Assembly: GCF_022919575.1 (NCBI RefSeq) | Contig: NZ_CP095071.1 | Span: 3,668,001-3,732,000, forward strand | Direction: 5' to 3' | DNA length: 64,000 nucleotides | Source: Gracilibacillus salinarum | Lineage (GTDB): Bacteria; Bacillota; Bacilli; Bacillales; Amphibacillaceae | In this document: one piece after another, positions 1 through 8,255 of the stretch | Position numbering within the stretch: the first letter of the stretch is position 1 | How the letters are laid out: each line of letters begins with the position of its first letter | The notes under the pieces: model-generated | The model's database searches: none | The model's input: the letters and a program-made list of their open reading frames with translations, nothing else | What the model was told of the DNA's origin: nothing | Program-made: the position numbers and the translations under genes

Positions 1-44
1 ATGTAATGATTTGCAAATACGCAGCTTGAAAATAGTGATCTTTA

Positions 45-487
45 TTATTCGATCACAAATTCTGCAGATACGATTAATCCTTCATTAATCACTTTTACAA
101 TTCGATATTGACCAGAAGACAGTTCAAAATCAAGTTGATTAACCTTTGTTCATAGGATTCATTTGGCTGCAGTACAATTCCTATCATCATCCAGTCCTGA
201 TTATTTTTGAAAGGGATTTTATACCAAGCATCATTGACATATGTCTCCAGTTGATATGGCGCACCAAAAGTGATGGATGAGTCACTATTATTTAAAATTT
301 TAAATGAGATTTCCTTTTGGTTTGAGGTGTATTTGTTTTGAGCCACTGTCATTTTTACAGCATTATTTTTTTTCAGTTCACCATACTCTGATGTGGATAG
401 GTTTTCTGTTAAGCCATGATTGCATCCTGCAAGCAGTAATAGTAAGCAGAGTGTACCCAGTGAATTTTTTAATATCATTTTTAACAC
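45..487 (-). pseudogene. Ig-like-fold lipoprotein, frameshifted near C-terminus
   Basis: A secreted lipoprotein: residues 1-22 form a signal peptide ending in a lipobox (LLAGC), followed by a domain that resembles the bacterial Ig-like lipoproteins of Bacillaceae (YQLETYVNDAWYKIPF, then IGIVLQPNESYEQ). The open frame stops at 95 after an abnormal tail (ILNCLLVNIEL). In the neighbouring frame the expected family ending continues, with LDFELSSGQYRIVKV and then SAEFVIE, to a stop at 45-47. Loss of one base near 148-155 would explain both halves. The function is unknown; a cell-surface role is inferred. A sequencing error cannot be excluded. Confidence 0.7.
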
Positions 488-504
488 CCTTGGTTAAACT
501 ATTT

Positions 505-951
505 TTAAAACGCAATTGCTTTTGGTCCAAATTTCTTTTTGAGCTGTTCTTTTATCTCTACTGTATCTTCTTCCGATAAAAAATCAGTGAAAATTTGCTC
601 CTCTTTACCATTTTCCAGCTTGAATAAAATAACTGTGTTAATTTGTACAACACGATCGACCTGATCAAACGAAACCAATTTCCTGGAAAGAACAGGACCG
701 CGATAAATGGATACATGATCGTCATTCATGATCAGGTAATTTCTTCTCGGCAAGGTAAGATAATAATACGACTTATAAACGCCAAATAAAATAATCAAAC
801 TAATAAAAATGGTCGAAAGCCATAATGTGGTGCCTTGTATATTTACATCTAATAACATAAAGATAAATCCGATAACAACGATACAAAGAAAAACTAATGT
901 AGATATACCTTCCTTTTTCCATTTCTTTTGGGCAATGAAATGATAATGCAT
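505..951 (-). CDS. small membrane protein with two TM segments
   Basis: A 148-aa protein I do not recognise by name. It has two hydrophobic segments, about residues 16-38 and 42-63, separated by a short loop. A hydrophilic C-terminal half of mixed beta character follows (NYLIMNDDHVSIYRGPV ... SFDQVDRVV). That arrangement resembles small bacterial proteins with two membrane helices and a PH-like cytoplasmic domain, but this is only inferred from the pattern. It lies 17 bp upstream of the broken lipoprotein gene on the same strand, so the two may be co-transcribed. Confidence 0.6.
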   Translation of the reverse strand: MHYHFIAQKKWKKEGISTLVFLCIVVIGFIFMLLDVNIQGTTLWLSTIFISLIILFGVYKSYYYLTLPRRNYLIMNDDHVSIYRGPVLSRKLVSFDQVDRVVQINTVILFKLENGKEEQIFTDFLSEEDTVEIKEQLKKKFGPKAIAF

Positions 952-1302
952 GTTAATTTCTCCTTTTCTGGGGCATAGGTATTTGATGCTTTAGAAGCAA
1001 ATTCAATTAGTGCATCGAAAAAGATATTGTAATAAAAACAACGTATTCGCAAAGTAATTTCTTTTCGTCTCATATGCATTTTAATATAAAAGCTCCTCTA
1101 TACTCCATCATTACATAATTTTTGCGATAAGCTTATTTTAACTTATATTACCAATAATTCAACATGGTATAAAATTTAGTTGCAAAGGATTTTTAATTTC
1201 TGGAGTAAAATTATGGAATAATATGCTATGATGGAACTATTAATTATTCTGGTTGAACTACTGCAAAAAAGTAAACCAGAATTAACAGAAAGGTAACCAA
1301 CA
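952..1302. other. intergenic, AT-rich
   Basis: This 351-bp gap separates divergent genes and must hold promoters in both directions. TATGAT at about 1225 could be a -10 box for the plus-strand gene, but no good -35 accompanies it. The short minus-strand frame at 894-1079 overlaps a gene and has no ribosome site that I trust. Nothing else was seen. Confidence 0.4.
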
Positions 1303-1869
1303 ATGTGGACTGAAGAACAAATTATTAAATTCATTCATGAAGATAAATGGATGTTGGAAGTATTAAAGGCGGCAAAGTCTTTCCATTTACCAGATTGGTG
1401 GATATGTGCAGGATTTGTCCGTTCCAAAATATGGGACATGCTACACGGGTGCAATGAGCGAACGCCTCTCTCTGATATTGACGTTATTTATTTTGATCCG
1501 ACAAACACTGAAGAATTGGTGGAAAAGAAACTAGAAGAAAAACTTAGTGCCATCATTCCCGATTTGCCATGGTCTGTAAAGAATCAAGCAAGAATGCATT
1601 TGAAAAACAACACGTCTCCTTACTCCTCATCGATTGATGCCATTTCTAAATTTCCCGAATCTGCAACAGCTTTAGGCCTTACATTAGATGATCATGACAA
1701 AGTCATATTAACTGCTCCTTGTGGAATTTATGATGTTCTTCATTTAGAAGTGAAACCGACACCTTTTTTCAAGGGGTCATCTGAACGAATGGAAATCTAT
1801 CGAGACCGCATATTTAACAAGAAATGGGATGAAACGTGGAGACGATTGAAGATTTTTGGTGTCGATTGA
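1303..1869 (+). CDS. nucleotidyltransferase family protein (DUF925-like)
   Basis: A 188-aa protein of the NTP_transf_6 / DUF925 group, predicted nucleotidyltransferases of unknown substrate. Visible marks are the early DWWICAGFVR segment (about residues 31-40), which resembles the glycine-containing start of the fold. The acidic pair in PLSDIDVIYFD (about 56-66) would bind metal, and a C-terminal YRDRIFNKKW segment is typical of the family. The length is normal. The start has an AAAGG ribosome site 8-9 bases upstream. It precedes the broken serine hydrolase gene by 27 bp. The family call is fairly safe; the biological role is not known. Confidence 0.75.
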   Translation: MWTEEQIIKFIHEDKWMLEVLKAAKSFHLPDWWICAGFVRSKIWDMLHGCNERTPLSDIDVIYFDPTNTEELVEKKLEEKLSAIIPDLPWSVKNQARMHLKNNTSPYSSSIDAISKFPESATALGLTLDDHDKVILTAPCGIYDVLHLEVKPTPFFKGSSERMEIYRDRIFNKKWDETWRRLKIFGVD

Positions 1870-1896
1870 GAATAGAAAATAGTAGGAGGAGCGGGG

Positions 1897-2917
1897 ATGA
1901 TAGCTAACGGTAAAAGTAAACATGATTTCTCGCCTTTGTTACGTCATGTTTATCATACTTTTAAACAAGTTGATTGTTCTGGAGCAGCAACCTATGTTAT
2001 CCATCATGATTCTGTTGTGTTAGAAGAATATATAGGAAAGCATTCAAAACAAATGAATGCAAGGCTAGTCCAGCAAGATACACAATTTCATGTAGCATCT
2101 GTAAGGAAAAGCTATATTGGTTTCGCGGTAGCGTATGCTGTTCATTCTGGTTATATTGAAAGTATTGATGATCCAGTAATAAAATATGTACCTGAGATAG
2201 AAGGATACATGGAAAAACACCAAAATCAGACATTTACTAACACATACTCATGGTCTGCATCAAATGGAAAATAGAGTATATAGGGAAAAGCCAGCAGGTG
2301 ACGCCTGGATATATAGACAGATTGGCATTAATGCTTTAATCGAAATAGTAAAACGAACAACGAAACAGACAATCTCAGACATTTTACATAATCAAGTCTT
2401 TCATCCTTTAGGTTTCTCGGAATCCGATTGGTATGCTGATAAACAAGAAAAATTAATAGAGGTTATCGAACCAAGTGACGAGGAAGATCATTGGAAAATC
2501 AATAAAGATACATCAGGAGAAAAAACAAATATGTATGTTTCAGCCAAGGAGTTAGCCTATTGGGGTTATTTACACTTAAAGAATGGAAAAATAAATGATA
2601 AACAATATGTACCTGAGAAAATGATCAAAATGGCGACTTCCCTCCAAAGTCCGACTGCGGAAGATGTTAATCGACCACAGAATGGATTTCTCTGGTTTGT
2701 GAAGGATTTACCTGCTGCAAGGTCTGAAATAGGGGAGAAAGTACCTAAGGGATCATTCCAAATCCTTGGTTATACAGGTGTTACATTGTTAGTAATTCCA
2801 AATGAGGATTTAGTTGCGGTTCGTATGTTTAATAGTTTTGGGTCACCTGAGGGCTACGATTATTTATCAGATGTTAGATCGTTCGGAGATACAATAATGA
2901 GTTGTTTAGAAAAATAA
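1897..2917 (+). pseudogene. beta-lactamase-family serine hydrolase, disrupted
   Basis: Two adjoining frames together make one serine hydrolase of the class C beta-lactamase/esterase fold. The first (1897-2274) holds the catalytic SxxK motif as SVRK near residue 69. The second supplies IYRQIGIN, the expected Y-x-N region, and the C-terminal domain. Reading the second frame upstream of its first ATG gives LTHTHGLHQ, the usual motif after an (I)RHLL helix. The first frame instead runs out through TNTYSWSASNGK. So a short deletion around 2236-2245 removed part of the RHLL segment and shifted the frame. The product is probably non-functional. GGAGGAG precedes the start at 1897. Confidence 0.8.
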
Positions 2918-2959
2918 TGATACATGATAAAAAGGAATGCATGAAGGTGATAATAAAAT

Positions 2960-3478
2960 ATGAATAAATCCATTGTTACACTACATCCGTATAATCCAGA
3001 ATGGACCAATCTATTTGAATATGAGAAAAAAAGGATTACTGCTGCACTTGGTGATAAAATGATTGGAATTGAACACATCGGAAGTACTTCGATCCAGGGA
3101 CTAAAGGCAAAGCCGATTATAGATATTATGGCAGGGGTTCAAGATCTCGACGAGGTTCATGGTTTTATTAGTGAATTAGACGAAATAGAGTTTGAGTATG
3201 TTCCCAAACCTGAATGGAAGGATAGGAAATTTTTTCGGAAGGGTTTCTGGGGAAAAGGGACTTGCCACCTGCATATTTGTGAATACAACAGCAAGGAATG
3301 GGAAGAGAAGTTATTGTTTCGTGATCATCTCATGCAACATCCTGTGGTAACAAAAGAATATGAGCTATTAAAAGAAGAGCTGGCAGAAAAGTATAAGTTT
3401 GACCGGCTAGTTTATACGAAGATGAAAGAGCCGTTTATTAAACGAGTTATATTGAAAGCGAAAAGGAGAAGTGATTGA
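2960..3478 (+). CDS. GrpB family protein (UPF0157)
   Basis: A 172-aa GrpB/UPF0157 protein, a nucleotidyltransferase-like fold of unknown substrate. Family marks are the opening [18 protein letters not shown], then [21 protein letters not shown] (about residues 34-54), and an [12 protein letters not shown] block near residue 105. The fold relation suggests a nucleotide-transfer reaction, but none has been demonstrated for the family as far as I know. Its TGA stop at 3476-3478 overlaps the ATG of the next gene by one base, so the two are translationally coupled. Confidence 0.85.
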   Translation: MNKSIVTLHPYNPEWTNLFEYEKKRITAALGDKMIGIEHIGSTSIQGLKAKPIIDIMAGVQDLDEVHGFISELDEIEFEYVPKPEWKDRKFFRKGFWGKGTCHLHICEYNSKEWEEKLLFRDHLMQHPVVTKEYELLKEELAEKYKFDRLVYTKMKEPFIKRVILKAKRRSD

Positions 3479-4086
3479 TGAGAGACAGTCCTGTGACCAA
3501 GAATGAATGTTATGCTTATCATATCGTAACTCGCAAAAAAATGAATGTAGGTCAGATAATTAATTTTGACAAGAATCAAAAGTATACATTATACAGCTTC
3601 TTTTTCGAAAAAGAGCAAAGGAATGCTAACGGTGAAGATTTTTTCAGGATTTTGTACAGGTCTTATAAGGATAGCGAATTAAAGATTGATGGTGAAGAGG
3701 CAGAAGTTGTTGTTAAATATGCTAGTCAAACAGTAAGAACAATTAGAGAGGTAATAGCAGAGATGGTTAGACTGCAAGAATATCCTCAGCTTCCTTCAAG
3801 GTTATCTTGTTTATACGCATCAAAAACATATGAAGATGTTTTGAAATGGAAAGCGATCTTTGACTCATATAAGCGAAACGTATATCAAATTGTGAAACGG
3901 AGAGTTAATGGAAATTATTTTGAAGGAGATGGCTCCCTTTTACCTAAGGAAGATGGGGCTTACTTTCATACGAAAATAGCACAGGCCAGGGATTACTGGC
4001 AAGGTAATAAGAAGAATCAACTACCGGAACTTTTGATAAGTGGAAAAATAGAAGTCGTAGAAATTATTAATGATTATACCGGTTAA
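3478..4086 (+). CDS. DUF2441 family protein
   Basis: About 202 aa and full length for the DUF2441 family. It opens with [19 protein letters not shown]. The central block [23 protein letters not shown] and the end [10 protein letters not shown] are the family's hallmarks. I recall that this family is related in fold to ADP-ribosyltransferase-like domains; no activity is established here. I take the ATG at 3478 rather than the TTG one codon earlier, since it overlaps the stop of the grpB-like gene (TGATG). Function is unknown. Confidence 0.75.
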   Translation: MRDSPVTKNECYAYHIVTRKKMNVGQIINFDKNQKYTLYSFFFEKEQRNANGEDFFRILYRSYKDSELKIDGEEAEVVVKYASQTVRTIREVIAEMVRLQEYPQLPSRLSCLYASKTYEDVLKWKAIFDSYKRNVYQIVKRRVNGNYFEGDGSLLPKEDGAYFHTKIAQARDYWQGNKKNQLPELLISGKIEVVEIINDYTG

Positions 4087-4242
4087 TTCGTAATAGAATT
4101 GATGGAAAATGAATGATGATACTTCCGGTTGATGTTAGTTGAATGCCGATATCTAATGGCTTATTAGCTCATATGGATAAGGTTTTCAAATATCTAATAA
4201 AACCGTCTATAAGAATATATCTAAAAACACTCGCCTAGATCT

Positions 4243-4284
4243 AAAAAAGCCCTTCATCAGCAATTACATCCTGATGAAGGGCCT
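4243..4284 (-). terminator. intrinsic terminator of opuAC-like gene
   Basis: Arms GCCCTTCATCAG (4249-4260) and CTGATGAAGGGC (4271-4282) are perfect complements. Read on the minus strand the hairpin is followed by TTTTTT, just after the stop of the betaine-binding protein gene. Confidence 0.85.
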
Positions 4285-4302
4285 TTCCACTAATAATTCG
4301 TT

Positions 4303-5211
4303 TTACTCAGCAGCCTTCAGATCTTCAATCGAATCGATCTCCATATAAGATGGTACAACCAGCCCTGTCTTAGCCCCTTCTAAGTTTGGTCCAAGATCTA
4401 CTATATCTTCTTTATAATCTTCGTAAAAAGCAGAGTGTGTGATTGGTAACCATGCAGATGGAGAAGCATCCGCGTCACCTGAAGCGATTGCCTCAAACAT
4501 AACAGCAGGATCAACAGTTGTAAGTGTAACGTTAAAACCATGTTGTTCTAAGACGATTTTCAAAATGTTTGCAGGTGCACGTTCTGAATCCCATGGAGCT
4601 AGCGCAATTTCAAGTTCAGTACCATCTACTTGCTCTACCCCTTCTGTCCATTCTGCAACGTCTTCTTGATGCTCATCGACCCATTGTTGAGCTACTTCTT
4701 CAAATTCTGATTCTAAGGATTCAAGTAAGAATGCTTCGGAGTCTTCCACTCCCCATTTAAATCTATCTAGAATAGTATAAGCCCCTGGCATATCTTCTTC
4801 TAAACCTTTTCTGGCAATGGTATTAATATTTTCTGCTTCTCCGTACACGCCTTTAGGATCTTCTAAGTATTTCAAATCATATTGTGCAAATTTATAGTGT
4901 GGAGACCATCCAGCAACAATAATTGGCTCTTCATTGTCGATGGCTTCTCCTAATTCTGTTATCATAGCTGCTGTTGAGGAGGTTTCTTGCTCCCAGCCAG
5001 AAAGGTTTTCATATTCAGAAAGTGCATTTTTGGTTGCTTCTGTAATACCGGCACCAGCTTCAATCCCGGTAATCGTATATTCAACTGCTTCACCAACACT
5101 TTCCGTTCCTTCTTCATCATTCGTATTTGAATCCTCTTGTCCACACCCAGCTGCAACAAGGATGAAGGTGACAATAATCATTAATCCTATTAATTTTTTG
5201 TAATTCTTCAT
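4303..5211 (-). CDS. opuAC: glycine betaine/proline betaine-binding lipoprotein
   Basis: A 302-aa substrate-binding lipoprotein of the OpuA-type osmoprotectant ABC transporters, tethered outside the membrane. The signal peptide ends with VAAGC at about residue 23. The mature protein matches OpuAC along its length: AGITEATKNAL, the ligand-site region IVAGWSPHYKFAQYDLKYLEDP, the central EWTEGVEQV, and SPSAWLPITHSAFY, which repeats the tryptophan-containing cage motif. It ends, as OpuAC does, in SIEDLKAAE. No opuAA (ATPase) or opuAB (permease) gene is adjacent, so it is an orphan that must use components encoded elsewhere. GGAGGA precedes the ATG. Confidence 0.9.
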   Translation of the reverse strand: MKNYKKLIGLMIIVTFILVAAGCGQEDSNTNDEEGTESVGEAVEYTITGIEAGAGITEATKNALSEYENLSGWEQETSSTAAMITELGEAIDNEEPIIVAGWSPHYKFAQYDLKYLEDPKGVYGEAENINTIARKGLEEDMPGAYTILDRFKWGVEDSEAFLLESLESEFEEVAQQWVDEHQEDVAEWTEGVEQVDGTELEIALAPWDSERAPANILKIVLEQHGFNVTLTTVDPAVMFEAIASGDADASPSAWLPITHSAFYEDYKEDIVDLGPNLEGAKTGLVVPSYMEIDSIEDLKAAE

Positions 5212-5435
5212 TTTGCATATTCCTCCTTATGTTATTTTCTTGATGGGAAAAGATAATATAACTTTCAGTAATGAAAATTAATCATAACAATTTCCGCATA
5301 AAGTAAAATTTTAAAGCTTTTTAAAGTTTATTTGCAACTAGCAAATAAGCTTAAGAGAGCTCATTTAAACCGTTCTTGTTCACGTATTAGATTTTCATTT
5401 GAAATTTCGGCACTTTTTAATTCATTATGAGCTAT

Positions 5436-5484
5436 TTGACACAAATTACTTACTAAAGTAAAATAACTTACACAAAGTAAGTTA
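5436..5484 (+). promoter_or_regulatory. promoter with two palindromic operators upstream of catE-like gene
   Basis: TTGACA (5436-5441), a 17-bp spacer and TAAAAT (5459-5464) form a sigma-A promoter. One palindrome, TTACTT-ACTA-AAGTAA, fills the spacer (5446-5461). A second, with 8-bp arms TAACTTAC and GTAAGTTA around ACAAA, lies at 5464-5484 at the start of transcription. Bacillus catDE is repressed by DUF24/MarR-type regulators such as YodB and CatR; a similar repressor is inferred here. Confidence 0.8.
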
Positions 5485-5497
5485 AAGGAGATAAAAT

Positions 5498-6346
5498 ATG
5501 AAATTTCACCAAAAACCGATTACCTATGTCAGTAATATAACCATTAAAGTAGAAAATATAAATAGATCAATCGCTTTTTATCAGGATATCGTTGGATTCA
5601 AGGTACTTAGGAAGACAGCAACATCTGCAGAATTAACGGCAGATGGCACAACTAGCATATTAACAGTAGAGAAACCAGAAGGTGCACTGCCAAAGCAAGA
5701 GCGCACAACCGGGCTCTATCATTTCGCCATTCTTTTGCCAAGTAGAAAAGATCTTGCCAATTTTGTCTATCATACCGTTGATGTTGGTTTACAACTGGGT
5801 GCATCTGATCATTTAGTGAGCGAAGCATTATACTTTTCTGACCCGGATGGGAATGGCATTGAAGTGTATCAGGACCGTGATCCTTCGACATGGACCTGGA
5901 ACGGCGAACACATAAATATGACGGTAGATCCATTGGATTTTGAGGACCTCCTGCAAGAAGGAAACAGAGATGCGTGGCAAGGATTACCGGAGCAGACAGT
6001 GATGGGCCATATCCACCTTCATGTTGCGGATATCCCAAGAACAAAGCATTTCTATGAAGAAGGATTAGGATTTGAAACGGTCACTCAATTTGGCAATCAA
6101 GCGTTGTTTATATCAAAAGGTAAGTACCATCATCATATCGGATTAAATACATGGAATGGCATCGGTGCTCCGCCACCAGCAGAAAAAAGTGCAGGTTTGA
6201 AGCATTTCACCTTAACCTATGCGGACCAGGAAGCTGTTGAGGATGTGGTGAAACAACTGCGTGCGATTGGAGCAATTGTTGAACAAAAGGAAGGAAAGAC
6301 TAGTACTGTGGATCCTTCTGGGAATATCATTATTCTTAGCCATTAA
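5498..6346 (+). CDS. catE: VOC-family ring-cleavage dioxygenase, CatE-like
   Basis: A 282-aa protein with two vicinal-oxygen-chelate modules, resembling B. subtilis CatE, catechol 2,3-dioxygenase, which opens the catechol ring using Fe(II). Each module starts with the usual beta strand (VSNITIKVENINRSIAFYQDIVGFKV; MGHIHLHVADIPRTKHFYEEGLGFE). Candidate metal ligands are the histidine in GLYHFAILLP, the glutamate in GNGIEVYQDRD, and the histidines of MGHIHLHV. There is no catD (DoxX-like) partner next to it. The double operator suggests induction by quinones or catechols. It may instead be a general VOC protein; the exact substrate is not proven. Confidence 0.75.
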   Translation: MKFHQKPITYVSNITIKVENINRSIAFYQDIVGFKVLRKTATSAELTADGTTSILTVEKPEGALPKQERTTGLYHFAILLPSRKDLANFVYHTVDVGLQLGASDHLVSEALYFSDPDGNGIEVYQDRDPSTWTWNGEHINMTVDPLDFEDLLQEGNRDAWQGLPEQTVMGHIHLHVADIPRTKHFYEEGLGFETVTQFGNQALFISKGKYHHHIGLNTWNGIGAPPPAEKSAGLKHFTLTYADQEAVEDVVKQLRAIGAIVEQKEGKTSTVDPSGNIIILSH

Positions 6347-6382
6347 AAAAACTACTTCTCATTATTTGGGAAGTAGTTTTTT
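6345..6382 (+). terminator. intrinsic terminator after catE-like gene
   Basis: AAAAAACTACTTC and GAAGTAGTTTTTT form a hairpin directly behind the stop codon, ending in a T run. The A run on the other side could allow function in both directions. Confidence 0.9.
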
Positions 6383-6429
6383 ATGAACCGGAAAATAATG
6401 TATAATGATAGCGTGAGAGGGGAGAGTAC

Positions 6430-7368
6430 ATGAAATACATTAGTCTAATTTCGAGTGTTTTTATAATTTCTATCATAATAATCGCTACTATTTTTTATCA
6501 AGATCGGGAACAGTTACTTACTCTTGATGCTGAATTGAAGTTATCCCAACAGCAACAACAAAAGTCTGTACCTGAAATTTCTGAAAGTGAGCCATTAAGA
6601 GGAATTTATGTAAGTGAAAAAATTGGTTACAGCTTGCAGAATGATAAACTGCAAATTACATATGATGGCGGGAATGAATGGGAGGAGGTACCTGTTGAAA
6701 AAGAGTATCTGTTTGCCGGGGAGTATAATGGGAATCAACAGGAACTTATTGAAGACAGTTATTTGTTAACGGAGCAATATGCAACATTCTTATTTGATGC
6801 GGAAGCTACTAAATTAGTTTATTCAATAGATCAGGGCTCTACATGGCAAGAAAGTGTGATTACCGATAAAATCCCTCATATTCGTTATCGCAAAGTTGGG
6901 TTTCAAAGTGATACGTTTTGGTATGCCATTATGAGTTTTGACAGAACAATGTCACAAGAAGGTGCTGCTGTATATATATCTGCTGATCAAGGGAACACTT
7001 GGCAACCGACAAACATGCCAGATACGACCAGTCTGGTTGCGGATAGTGGATTTGTCGATGCTGATACCGGTTTTATTGCATATGGAACAATCAATCCGGA
7101 GGAACCTAATATGTATGTAACAAATGATGGGGGAGAATCATGGCAAGAAACAACCTTTGAGATGCCGTCTAAATATGATCGTGTTTTTGTGATGCCAAAT
7201 GTACCATTTAAAGAAGAGGATCATCTGTCCTTAATTATAGAACAAGGACCAAATGGTGATTATTACAGAGATGGGTTGATTCGTGCCAAATTTATATCCT
7301 ATGATAATGGCCAAACTTGGGAGTTTGTAGAGGAGGTTGAACCTGAGCATGAAGAACAGATGGGTTAA
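6430..7368 (+). CDS. membrane-anchored protein with BNR/Asp-box repeats
   Basis: A 312-aa protein with one N-terminal membrane anchor (about residues 4-23) and an extracellular beta-propeller-like body. Five Asp-box motifs of the S/T-x-D-x-G-x-T/S/E-W type can be read: TYDGGNEWEE, SIDQGSTWQE, SADQGNTWQP, TNDGGESWQE and SYDNGQTWEF. Asp-boxes mark sialidase-like or YCF48-like propellers, but no catalytic residues can be assigned, so the protein may only bind something. GAGGGGAGAG precedes the ATG. The next gene overlaps its end by 20 bp and encodes a membrane protein, which suggests a partner pair. Confidence 0.7.
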   Translation: MKYISLISSVFIISIIIIATIFYQDREQLLTLDAELKLSQQQQQKSVPEISESEPLRGIYVSEKIGYSLQNDKLQITYDGGNEWEEVPVEKEYLFAGEYNGNQQELIEDSYLLTEQYATFLFDAEATKLVYSIDQGSTWQESVITDKIPHIRYRKVGFQSDTFWYAIMSFDRTMSQEGAAVYISADQGNTWQPTNMPDTTSLVADSGFVDADTGFIAYGTINPEEPNMYVTNDGGESWQETTFEMPSKYDRVFVMPNVPFKEEDHLSLIIEQGPNGDYYRDGLIRAKFISYDNGQTWEFVEEVEPEHEEQMG

Positions 7369-8209
7369 AGTACTTCAAATCGTTTCTTTGCTGTTTGCGG
7401 TCGGATTTTTTTGTCTGCAAATAGGCAGTCTTGTGGTCCAATACCATTATGAAGCAGAATATATTGATAACCGCTTGTTTTATATTTTTAATATTATGAT
7501 CGTGCTTGCATTATCTATCAATCTCCTATTGACATTTAAGAAAAAGGAAACACTTATCATTGTTAGCTGTGCAGTAGTTATTTTTCTTGCAGTTCAAGGT
7601 TATTTGCTGTTTGAAAGTAACCAGCATATCCAGCAAATTACAAATGTATCTCCTGATTTACGGGAGGTTTTTTCTGTCAAAAACAATATTGATACTGGAA
7701 CGGCTGCTTATTATCGAAGTTATTACGGCATTTTAGGAAGACCGAAGGAGGATTTAGAAAGCTCTATTTCAGAGATAGGAAATATAGAGTGGATTGCAGA
7801 TGATATTGCTGTTTTTACTTATAAAGACATAGGTCATCAAGTGAGGCAGTTTGTGGGTACGTATGGAGATCGGCAGGATGGCAGGTCCTATTCTTATGTA
7901 GGAGCACAAATACGCGGGCAATGGGAAGGGGAAGAAACCACACTGTCAGCAACATCAGAAGGTGTTACGATTGTCCACAATGGTACCAGTCAATTTTTTG
8001 AATGGGAACAAGCAAAACAATATGGAACGTTAGCTCTTGTATTTTCTGACAATAGTCAAGCGAAATGGACGATTGGTTTAGGAGAAGATTTTCATTATGA
8101 TGACAACACACTAGATCCCCCTGTCGGCAGCATTATTTTGTATGAAGCAAGTATGGAAGGGATGCCCCCTGTGGAATTAATGTTCAGCGGTCCAGCACCA
8201 CTATCCTAG
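7349..8209 (+). CDS. membrane protein with three N-terminal TM helices
   Basis: A 286-aa protein I do not recognise. Three hydrophobic helices occupy roughly residues 6-28, 38-58 and 65-85. A roughly 195-residue soluble domain follows, with strand-rich segments (SYVGAQIRGQWEGEETTLSATSEG) that are probably outside the cell. I choose the ATG at 7349 rather than the TTG at 7337, because AGGAGG at 7331-7336 touches the TTG but lies 12 bases from the ATG. The start overlaps the Asp-box gene by 20 bp, so the pair is translationally coupled. No known family motif was seen. Confidence 0.65.
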   Translation: MKNRWVKVLQIVSLLFAVGFFCLQIGSLVVQYHYEAEYIDNRLFYIFNIMIVLALSINLLLTFKKKETLIIVSCAVVIFLAVQGYLLFESNQHIQQITNVSPDLREVFSVKNNIDTGTAAYYRSYYGILGRPKEDLESSISEIGNIEWIADDIAVFTYKDIGHQVRQFVGTYGDRQDGRSYSYVGAQIRGQWEGEETTLSATSEGVTIVHNGTSQFFEWEQAKQYGTLALVFSDNSQAKWTIGLGEDFHYDDNTLDPPVGSIILYEASMEGMPPVELMFSGPAPLS

Positions 8210-8255
8210 CAATCTATGTTAAACTATTAGTAAAATCTTTTCAGGAGGGATTTGG

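Noticed and set aside
894..1079. 61-aa minus-strand frame
   Set aside because: Overlaps a better-supported gene, low-complexity residues, no ribosome site.
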